64,000 nt of DNA from Oxyruncus cristatus (taxonomy: Eukaryota > Chordata > Aves > Passeriformes > Cotingidae): the NCBI GenBank assembly GCA_013399855.1, contig VXAY01006827.1, positions 1,417,298 to 1,481,297 on the forward strand, in the 5' to 3' direction. Numbering within the stretch: position 1 is the first letter of the stretch; every line of letters starts with the position of its first letter. A program made the position numbers and the translations under genes. Shown in pieces: positions 48,301 to 60,300 of this stretch. The notes below the pieces were generated by a model that made no database searches, was not told where the DNA came from, and worked only from the letters and a program-made list of their open reading frames with translations.

Positions 48301-51300
48301 GCATGATGCTTACATTCTGAGTATCACATCCAACCATCAACCTCATTTTTGCTTTTAATCTTCTGCAAAAGAATTATTTCCTCTTCTTTCTCTTAAAATA
48401 CAAAAAAACCCCCCACAGCTAGAGCCTCATCAGAAATAAATCACCTTCTCCATTAACTATTGGTGGATTGTTGAAAGCTCATTGCAATACTTGACTCTTA
48501 GCAAAGAAGGGTATTCCCCTTTATATTCCACGATTGCTGGGTTAAAGAACACTAATATTTCCTTCCATTCAATCCAACACAGGAATGAAACCCACTGGTG
48601 CAAAGCCAGGGTCTCAGCCACTGTAGCTAACTCCACTTCTGGAATGCTGTCACAGGCTCTGCAGATGACTCACACTCACACAAATGCTATTAGACACGTG
48701 CCTCATATAAAATAATAATTAGCAGCAATACCAATCGTCTGACCACAAAGCACTGGTGCAGCATGAAATGGATCTTCTCAAGTTATTTTATTTTGCAACT
48801 TCTGTTGCCTTCATTATATTTTAATTAAGACTGCATTGGAGAAAAATTAACCTAGAAATAACCCCATTAGATATCCAGACAAGCAGCAATGTAGAACAAT
48901 GTTAAAATCAGTTGGGGTTGCAGATGGTAGCTCTGTAAATCAGGTTCTGCTTCAATTCAGCACTTCAGCAGAAAGTTCACGCCTTCAAGAAATTGCTACT
49001 AAAATGTGAGATACCATGAAACAGATCCCACTTGTGCTGCACCATGACCAGGAGTAGAGATGATATATTTCTCTGCAATCATTATAGTCAATAACTGCCT
49101 AATTCACTGAATTCAAAATAAGTTTGTACTATGAACAGTATAGAAGGACTTGGGCTAGGCACCAGGTCAGCATATCAAGGATGAGTATTCCTTAGGTCTG
49201 CACAAGTAACTATATTTTTGATGTGTGCTATCTGCAGGTTACTCGGTAACAAACTAAAATACTACTGTAAAATTTACTCATACACAAATATTATCTAAGC
49301 TATGGACCCAAAAAAAGTTTGTCCCCTCCTCCAACTCTGCACTGCCTGCCTCTCTATTCCAACAATCCCCTTCTGCCTCTGCTTTTGGGTATGTTATCCA
49401 AGGATTTATTTTCAAGTAACAGTACTTGAGAGGTACCGACTAGTGAAGGCATGAGTTGCAGGTATTAAAGCATTGGTATCAGCTTTGGGAGTACTCTTCT
49501 CTGAAGGAAGGAGGTGCCAGGCAGGATGAGATCAGAGTTTATCTAGTGTACTATGTCCCCTCCACGTGTCGTATGTTCTAGGTGGCACTGTTGTAGTGGG
49601 GATCTGACAGGTGAGATGTGACTGCTGAAATCAGACAGTGATTAACACAAGCCTTGAAACACCATCTTATGTACTCAACATCTCAGCAACATTTGTATCA
49701 GCAAGAACAATTAACTTGCTCTTATTACCCAAATCAGTGCACCGTCCCCTTTCTTGATCCTCCTGATCTTTCAGTCTCAGTGATTTCCTGTTGCACTGAG
49801 TTTTATAATCTAATTACCTTCTGCGTAAAAAGTGCTTGCTTTTGATTCTACTACCTTTCCTTTTCCTTGTCTTCCAACACACACAGAACCAACATTCAGA
49901 TTCCTCTCAAGTTTAAATAAAGTTTTCTGGATTTAAATTTAATTTAAAAAAAAAAGAAAAAGAAAAAAAGTATTGCATAATTCTTTGAGATAGAAGTACA
50001 GATATAAAACAGACCACTATGGAAGTACCAAAGCCTCCATTCATCTAGAAGACGTTATAGTGTACTTGTCTTTTCTGCTTCTTTTTGTCTCATCTTTTCA
50101 GATAAAAAACCAATCAATCAATCAAACAAACAACAAAAAACAACAACAATGCCCCAAAACCAAACAAAACCCATCCAAACAAACAAAACCAAACCAAACC
50201 AACCAACCAACCAACCGAAACACAAAACCCACAAAAATGCAGGAAAAGCAACCAAACAAAGAAACCAAAAACCCAAACCCCTAAAACTCTTCCTGTCAGG
50301 CACTGCAGCCTGTACGAAGCTGGGATCTCCTTTAGTACTTACATCATCTTATTATTACTTAGAGATGTATAGAACAGTCTGCAGGCACTCATGGAAGGTA
50401 GGAATGCACAGGGCTTACTTTCTTGACAAAACCAAATAATTTTGGGAATAAAACAATGTCTTACGACACAGCCAGTGCTACGTTCATAAAATACAGTCAG
50501 CTTCCAAAACTCAAGCTGCCACTTGCTTCCACCTCTACCCAGAATGAACATAAACAGAGTATAGCCAGAAATGCCTCAACAGGCTCAAAAGAACAGCAAA
50601 GCAGCACAAAGCACAAAACTGTCATTTTCTTGCCAGTGTTTATTACAGCAATAAATAACCAGCTGCCTTCCACCCTTCACATATACACCCTGAGCGTGGG
50701 GGCTCGCTGTGAACGCAGAAGCATGGCTCATCCTGACAGCATTCCATCTGTCTGTGCAGCAGCTTTTATAGGAATATATACATGTGCACGTGTCAGCCAA
50801 GAGGCTCAGCTTCTGTGATATGTACAGCACACAAGACAAAGGAGGGAGGAGGGTGGGGTGGAGGGCTGTTAAACTCATGAAATGAAGGAAGCAACCAGAC
50901 GAAAGAGGGCTCCAGGACAAAACTTCATGTACTATAACCCACACTGAGGCTGAATCACTGGCCTATGTTGTTTCATTTAAAAAAAATATTGTGGATGACG
51001 GAGTGTGCTGTATTTTATACTTGCAGTCTGCTACTAAAGGGTTATGAGTCACTATTTTCTATGCTTTTATGCTGCAGCCTCATCAGTTGCACACCAGTGA
51101 GCTCAGTGAGAAAGAGACAAAAAAAACCAGAGGCTTGAATTAAGACACACAGCGAACTAGTTTAAATTCAGTGCCAGATGCCCCACATGAAAGTGGTGAT
51201 AGGAGCCTGAGCTGTGAGGTTTAGGAATATTTCAACTGGACTTAATCCATGTTGTGTGGTATAAGCCAGATGTTACAGAGGAGAAGCAAGGAGACACTGA

Positions 51301-54300
51301 GAGCAGCATGTGAATGTATAGGTAGGGACTAAATAACTACACACAAATCCAGGAAAACACTCCACCATGATCCTCACAATCCTGGGATTAATCCAGGCCA
51401 CATCACTGCAGAGAGAAACGACCTCCAGTCAGGAGACGGTAATGGCTGTCCAAGCAGCACTGCAATGTCCTACATTGTCAACAGAGCTATGGATCCAGGC
51501 ACTGGATCCACCCTAAGCTCTACTCAGGTACATGAAACAAAGGCATCCCTGCCCACAGCCTCCTGCTCAGCTTACTCCAGATCTGCCACAGCAAAATTGT
51601 GTAGGAACAAAATTGGGTAGGAACTACAAACCCTCTCACAGCAGTTAAGTCTGGCCTCTGCACTGAGCAGAGTCCTGGGAGCACAGCAAGAAATACAGTA
51701 CCACTATAACTCCTTTGTGCTCCTCCCTGCCACTAGGCACAGAGAATTCCCCAAAGTGTGTTTTTCTGTTGCCAGTTCACAGCAGCACCTAAAGAAGCTT
51801 CAAAATCAGGGAATAAATTCAGAAGCAATATGAGTCCACAGGAATCAGGGCAGATGTATCTTGTTTTCTACTGCAGTACTTCAGCAACTGCCAGTGCAGA
51901 GCCTTTTGGGTCCAATAAACTCCAGATGATTTTTCTACCACGTAGTCACAGTCTACATCTTAAAAAGCATTTGAATGACAGAGAGATAAGTGTAGTGAAA
52001 GCTTCGTAGTGAAAAGAGTCAGGCTGTGCATAAATGATCACTGGAGTAAAAGATGCCCCCAAATTAGGACTCTGAGGGTCCTCCAAGGTGTTCTGTATAT
52101 CAGGACAGGTGAATCTGATAAAATACAAGATAAAACCCCCACTCTGAGAATCAGACCAGGAAAAAAAAAGGAAAAATCTTGAATCTTACTAATAAGAGTA
52201 ATGAAGGAACACCCTTCACCACTGTACAAACACTGTACTGCTTAGGCCATGTGGGTACTTCATATAGGCTCATATACTTTATCTCACCCAAAAGCACTCA
52301 AGCAATACCAGTATTTCAGCACACAATGCTCTGGCACACGTTGCTTCCATAAAATATCCCTGTAAACTGGTAATGAAAGAACATTTTCTGATTATTTATT
52401 TAAGGGGCTGTTTTCAGCAGTAACACTGACAGATGTTAAGCCCTGTCAAGAGCGGGAAGTACACTCTCCCAACATGTGGCATGATGCAAACAACTGTCTT
52501 TCCCTGGACTGCACCGGAGGCAAAGCTTCTCAGTGCAAGCAGCAATACTGAGTGCAGGACAGGTGACACATGCACTCACCAGAGGGATACACTTGAGAAA
52601 ATCAGGTAGAAATGAAAGTCACTGACACCAAACCAGCATATTTAGAAGAACTAACATGGAAACAAGAGGTTTTAAAGAGACTTGAGGAATGACATTTCTC
52701 ATTTATGTGGTGTGGTGTGTACCACAAGAGCATCAAATCACCCTCTAAACTACAAACACCACTCACAACTAGACTGGAGGTGATATGCCCAGAGCATCTG
52801 AATAAATGTGTGAAGCTCAGAGTTTTTTGGAAGCTCTGTAGCATCATTTTCCTGGGTTCTCTGCCTTGAGTACAGCTGTATTTCAGGCCAGTGCAACTGT
52901 ACTGCTTCCCAAAATGCTTATACTACCCTGGGTGACCCGCACAGCACCATGACACCAAAGAAATACCCTGGTAGGCTGGCACAGCATGGCCTCACAACAG
53001 CTTTCCAAGCCAATGTGCCCTTTTTCATTGTTCTGCCCTTGCCTGACATCCTTCATGATTTAAATTGCCATTTTTAAGCCATTTTCACAGATCTTTACCA
53101 CCCACACATAAACGATGCAGCTGAGACACCAAGGCACGCTTTGCAGAGAGCAGGGAAGGGTAGTGCTTTTACGTAAGATGTTATCAGAGGCATTTCATCT
53201 TTTGCCACTTGATAGCTGCTCAGCACAGATACAGACATCTTGGGTCACTTTTGCATTATCTGTACTACAACAAGACCATGATGCAAAGAGCAACTTTATT
53301 ATACAAGAATGTAGCCAACACTCGGGAGTCCCACACAAAATCTAACATTATTAAAAAGATGTCATTAAAACTGTTCAGTTAAAAGAACAGTCGCACCCCT
53401 ATGCTGCTTTCCACAGTTATTTCAATTACTTAAGGATTCATGGCTTGTACTTTCCTTTCTCCTCAAGAAAAAATATTTTGTGGATGCATTTCAGCATCCA
53501 CAAAAGAACTGTACGGCAGTTCTTGCACTCCAAAGTAAATGGAACCATTCATGCACACACCAACATGTTTCACAACTGCTATTACTGTATTATTGTAGCA
53601 CTTTGTTATAAAAATGACTACTCTGGCTTACAGGCCTCAGGATTGCTTTGTAGCTTCTCTTCTCCATCTGCTAAGGAAAATTAGGAGTTTTGCTGAAATT
53701 GTTTCCTACAAAAGATGTTTTCTTCCTTAAAAGAATGAAAAATGGGACAAGTCTAACCTGGACACTCGACAGCAGGGTCTGGAGGAGCTATAGTCCAACC
53801 CCTTTGTGTTCCCGTTCTCCTCTGTGGGCTTTGTCCCTTGTGTAACTCTTAGGTCTGTGAATCTTTTAATGCAAACTTCTTGCATGGTTTTAAAGCTAAA
53901 AACACAATCTAAAGGTTTTGTGCCTTTTTTTTAAAAAAAAAAAAAAAAGGAAACCAAACCTTTTTCTCCACAGCAGTAAAGTGAACTTCTTTGCCTCCTA
54001 ATGTTTCAAACATGAAGCACCAACTGTTCACAAATACACTGAAATCTGGCCCACATTATCCTTGTTTACACGCATAACAGCACAAAAAACCCAAGTGAAC
54101 TCAGAATACTGCAGAAAGGATCCAACATTTGCTGGATTTCACATCAGAAAGAAGAGAAGAAATGAGCCACATATTCAGCCTTCTGAATGGGAAAGAGGCA
54201 CCTCCCAATACACGTGTTCATCTCCAGGACCTGCTCTTAGGTGTCACAGCTTCTACACCAGATCATGGTGATATACTGTGTTCTGCAGTTTCCCTGCATT

Positions 54301-57300
54301 CCTTTATGTAAGGTAGCATGAATTCCACCTTGCAGCTTCATTCAATATTCAACACAACCAGGCCACACAGATATGCCTGGACAGTTTACGATGCCAAAAT
54401 CACCAGAGCCATGTAGTTACCTGGCCAAAGAGCCTGCCCATAACTTCAGTGGAGCTGCATAAATTCAAGCCCACTGCCCCAGTGGATCACACCATCCATA
54501 CAAAATTATTAGCATTTGAAACATTTTACCTTTTTTTTTCCTCTTGATAAGACTGGAGTCTAAGAAAAATCTAGTGTTTTCATCACATTTGAGCGTGTAC
54601 TTGATTAAAAATCATCCATTAAAAGATCAAAACAAATACATTCACTTGAAAATAGGTGCTTCTTTGGTTTTGATAAGCTAAACAAATCGCCCGCTTTGAC
54701 AAATAACTGGATGTTTATACCAGTATCAGTGATAAAAAACACTAAAAGCAGAACTTTCAGACAGACTAAAAAATTTACACTCACGCCCCAAAAAAGCAAA
54801 ACATAATCGATATTTAAAGACTCTTCATTTCCATAGCAAAATTATATCCCAGCACAGCTGTAACCGTGTAGACAGAACAGAAGACTACAGACATTATTAA
54901 TTCTGATGTATTCCCAGGTAAAAACGAATATTTCACCACCAGGCAACATAAGCGGCCTTATGCCAAGATCCATGAAGCAAACAATGAGCAGCCAACCCTC
55001 CTCAGAATTATTCCCACTTCAGCTTTGGGGGTCATTTAGCATGATTTCTCAACAGCAGTATAATGACAGGGGACTGAGCTCTGTACAGTGACAGACAACC
55101 CCGGCACCAGCTGAAAAAAACCGCAAACACCAGCCCTCTAAGCATGGAATCAGAAACGGGTAACATTGAGCACTAGAGGGCAGCAGGAAACAAAACAAAA
55201 CCAGTAAAATCCACTAATTCCCAGAATAGAGACCACGTTCTTCAACAAGGCCAAGGCAGTTAAGCACTGTGCTTAACCAATTTCAAACCAATTGATCGGT
55301 TTTAAAAAAAAAAATTATTAATTCTGATGTTGTTTGGGACCACAGTTCAAATTGAAGTGAGTTTCCAAGTGGGAGAGCATGTTAACTTCTTGCAGCCAAA
55401 GGAGACTCTTCATAACATCACAAAGCACCTTTGTACAGCGCCCTCTGCTTCAAATCAAGCCAAAGAGTAAAATATTCCAAGTGTGATCTATATATTTGTG
55501 GTAAAGGGAAACGATGAGAAGTTTCTGTACCTAACCACAGCAGCCCAGAGTGGAAGGACAAGCCCTTTTTAGCTCAGCTTTGCCTCAGTCTGAAAGCGAT
55601 TTAAAATAAAGGATCACGTACGTTTTGGATTAACGAAGTTACACAGACCTCTTCAAGAGACTATATATAAAGGTCTTTAGCATTCAGATTGTCTTCAGCA
55701 TGGCCAGACAAAAAGCCATTATGGAGATTTTGCAACTTTTTGTAGCTCAGACGGCCAAGCTATAATTTCTATGCCAAGTAATGAACACTTGAGTTCTGGG
55801 CTGAACTGAACCTCCAAGCACTCATCAAGTGTCAGCCTTGCAAAGGTTGCTGCTGACGTGACAAAGTCCACTCCTTTCATTTTCTCCCTCTTCATCAGCA
55901 CTTGTGAACTCGTGAACTCCCGTTAACAGAAAAAGCACAGGCCACGCCAGACTTCTTCAGTAAACACAACCCATTTCTGCAAAACACGTTAAGCAACTCC
56001 TGACAGGCCAGCAGACGTGGCAAACAGGAGAGAGCATTTAAGGACAAGTCAGAACACATGTACCCACATTAGCACCACCCCCCAGTCCCTAATAAAAGAC
56101 ACATCAACCCACTGCAAACCTAGGCATGTAACTTCACTGGGTATGTGTAGCACTTCTTTCAGAGGAATCCCAATCGCCTGTAGAACTGAGGGCTGCGTCA
56201 ACAGGTTGCAAATCTCTGTTTAGTTTTTACATGGAAGCTTGGTTGACCGAAAACCCAGAAAGCAAAAAGAAGATTCCAAAAATCAGGGTGGCTTTTACTT
56301 TTAAACTGGGATAATCTCGTGATCAGTCCTCTTGATTTGAGTGGCAATTTCAGTAGCAGTGCTATGGCCCAGGCTCACTGATTTGCCTGAAGCCACTGAG
56401 TCTCCGGTGAAATGGTCTGTTCCATTTTCCCCAAGCTCTCACAACTTATTCCAAAAGGACTATTTTTGAAGAAAGCCTACAAAACCCCCACAACTGAAAG
56501 AACCTACAGCCTGGCTGCACAAAGGGAAAAGCGATTAACACTACTTCTTTCAGAAACCACCATCCTGCAAAGACTGTAACCCCCTGTGAAAGACAGGAGA
56601 TGTTGCAGACCACTGTATCTTGGCAGTACCTGTGCTGCTGCCTGAAAGATGAGCTGTCCCCAGCTCAGCCACACAAATATTCACGTGGCTGCCCAGAAAG
56701 CTGGGCCAATTCCCTGAGCTGACTTCTCATGTGGCCACCTATGTAACAACACTAAGGATTCACCAGGAATAATAAGCACAGTCATGGGCAGCCTGGGATT
56801 CTCACTGCATTAGAGAGGTCAGGGAAGTCCACAGAAAATAACTACAGGTGAGCCTGGGCTCAAACTTGAAGCAAACTACAGGAAGAGAAGCAGTGCTTCT
56901 GGAGAGGCAACGAAAGGTTGAACACCTCTATCCTCCCCAACTGGCTTTCATTCATTTTGCTTTTTTTTAAAAGAAGCTACCCAGCTTTTAGATAACTGCA
57001 GGTCTCTTCAAGCCCATGGTAAACTCTGTATTCCTCCAACACCTCATCTCTCCAGCATCATCCTTCCTCTCCCACTGTCATCCCTCTTATTTTCTCTGTT
57101 CCTGTGTCATCCCGTTTTCCTCCACTGGCTGACCCTGTCTACCCATCCATTTTCCTAAGGACACAGCTTTTTAATCACTTTTCATTACAAAGAAAAAGCC
57201 ATTAATGCAGAAGCTACAGGGCAAAGAAGGAGACCCATCCCCCCAAGATCAGCCCTAGGGAAGGGCCATGGAGGCAGACGGGACTGAGCTTTGCCCGGGC

Positions 57301-60300
57301 TTCACACAGCGTGGTTCCACAGCTGAGCTCTCAAATGCTGCCTCCAAACTTAGAAGAATTACTCCAAGGCTGCACTGGCAAACCCCGTTCTGGCTGATCA
57401 CAGAGCATGGGCAGAGGCCAGAACTCTGCCTGAATCAACTTGTAGAGCACATCTGTCATCTATTCTCTTAATGCTTTTTTAGGTTTGTAATTTTTCAGGC
57501 AAATATTATGTTTTCACTGTCCCTGGTACTCTCTGGTTCAGTGCCCTAAATGAAAAGTTACACTGTGGGTGATTTATTTGCTTTGGAAACAACCTTTATT
57601 AGCTTCTTTTGAAATATTAATCCGACTAATTTAAGGCTTTCCCACACACACACCTGAGTGCTGCCTGCCAAGTAAGAACTTTTGCTGGCAACTTTTCTTA
57701 ATCCAGAGGAAGCAGTAAGATGTTCCTGCTGAACTCTGCAACTGAGCGATGCAGATTAGAAAAATGATAAACAATTCATTTTTAAAAATTATTTTCCAGT
57801 ACGGAGTAAAAAAAGATAAAGCACACTGAAAGGTTCACTGATCCAATTCAGTTTCTCAGTCTATCACCACTTACACACTTGAACTCGCTGGGACAACAAG
57901 CTAAAGGTCTGAACGCTTGTTGCAACAGTAGAACCCTCATTTCCACACAAATTATAAAACCACTCATTTATACATAACTTAGGGATTTAGTGGTATTCCT
58001 ATAGGACTACTTGTTTTCTTGCCTAGGGATGCCTGCTGCCAGAAAGCCCTGTTTTCATGGCTAATGGGTACTATCTTCTGTTACCAGTGATGGAGCCTCT
58101 TTAGGCTAATAAGACTTATTATGAGTGACTCAGACACTGGGAATACCCCCATACCCACTTCCATCTCCCGAGGGTATCTCAGTCAGTCTCAGTCCAGTTC
58201 ACGTGGCAGATGTCAGAAAACACAGAAGCCTGTCCCGTCACTCTGTTCCTTTCCTAAGGAAGCTGTCACGTTCCCAGAGGAAATGTTCTTGAATCATTAA
58301 AGAAGATGATCCTCACCCCTAACAGAAACCTTTCCAGTTTGACGGCAAGACTCACCATCCATCCTGCCCAAGCCCCAGGATGCAATCTTCTGGTCATATA
58401 ACCTACAGCCACTCCTGCTCTCCTCACTTACATTGTGTCACAGCAGCAGTTCTCAGTGTCTCATGAGAAAACAAAGAAAGGAGCTTCCTTTCCCGAGATA
58501 CATTTGACAGAACTTGCTTGTCCAAGAACACCTCACACAGGCAGATTGTTTTTAAAATCCTCCTCCTGCCTCTTCTGCCACACTGACCAAACTCAATGGC
58601 TTAGAAAGCTGTAGTTGCATCAAATGAGAGAGTTCAAGTGAGCACGTATATTGGTCTGATGCTGTTATAAGGAGAAAAGAACCAAGATGTTCAGAGCATG
58701 AACTGGTTATGCTGTGATATTTGGTTATTTCAATCCCAGGAGCACAGAGTAAGGAACCATTGTACAGCATGCAACCCACAGTTATTTCCAACTCGTTTCA
58801 GTTGTGAGCCATCTCTAAAACAAGCTAAAAAGGAGAGGGTTCATGTGCCTAATCTGCCCTGCTCAGCATAGCTGGAATCCACACTGACATCAGGGGGTGC
58901 TGGAGACAGCAAGGAGGCAGGATGTGGCCTCTCAGCATACCTTGGGACTGAGCTTCAGCTCCATATTCCACACACGCACCATAAATGATTTGCCCAGTGA
59001 TGTCATTTCCATGTCACTTCCACTAAGCCTCAGAACACTCCTGGGATTGCTAAGTGGTCGTGCAGTTCTTCCGTGTCCCCCATTCCACAGAGCAATCAAG
59101 TCCACTTGCCCTGAGCCACACTAAATGGTGCTTGTGCAACACACTGCAGGAGCTGCCTCACAGCTCCCAGAATTTCTTCATACCTGCACGCCAGGGCTCG
59201 TGAAATCTGAGTAAACAAATGCCTTTGAGCCTCTCTCACTATCAGAGGAACTTCTCCATCCTCCTCTCCCACGACAGCGGAAAAGGCTTGCTCAGGGCAC
59301 TCCTCATAGCGGTGGTCATTGCACTCATACACAAAAAAATAAAGCAAAACCTCAAACCAGAGACACACTATTGCTCTAACGCAATGTGGGGCATGGAATG
59401 TGATATGTATCATGGTTTAAAGCAGAGGTTAACAGCAGAAGATTTTCATCATTATTAACGTAAGACGTGCGAATTCCTGGTCTGCGCAGCAAAACCAAAG
59501 CAAGGCTTGGTATTTACGATTTGTTTGCAGATTTCATTACAGTTCTGGATGTCCCACACCTGGTGGTGAAGACAACTGCACAGGCAAGTAGTCAACATCA
59601 ACAGAGCTAATTAGTTGGCAGATTCCACTGCTTACCTGTTTAGCATGCAAAATTGTGGAATTCCCACGGAAAAAACTCACCTGTCAGATTCCAAGCTAGC
59701 TTCTTGGAAGCAGGCCGAAGAAAACCACCCAGTGTCAGAGTAAGAAGGAACCAAATTCTACTTTTACACTACTTGAGATTTTAAAGTAACCAGAAACGTC
59801 ATCAGTGATGTTTCACTTGCTCAGGTGTCTGACAAATCCTCTCCACACATTATTTGCTGACCAGAATTTATTTCCCTCTCCAATATTAAATATAATTAAT
59901 ATATACTTAATACATTTAATATACAACCTTCATCCCAAACAGCATGAATATATGGCAAGAAGTGTCAGTGGGCCAGAGCATTTCGATTTCACATTTCTTG
60001 CCATGTATTCAAGCTGACTGGTCTGAGGGCTGTAGTATTGAGGATGTGTCAGCTACCTCTTATTTGTCTCAGATACACCATTACTCCCAAGAATGGGGAG
60101 TAGTGGCTGACCTAAAGTGATATTTCTGCAGCAATCAGCCCTCTTTCAAGTGAGGAAACTGCTGCCTCCCAGGAGTCGATCTGAAGCAGTTCTCATCACA
60201 CTCGTGTCATTAGCACAAGCAAACATCCAGTTATAATTTTGAAGTAACGGGCTACAGAGGCCACATCCTGAGTTCATGACTGGAAGATACATGATGAGCA

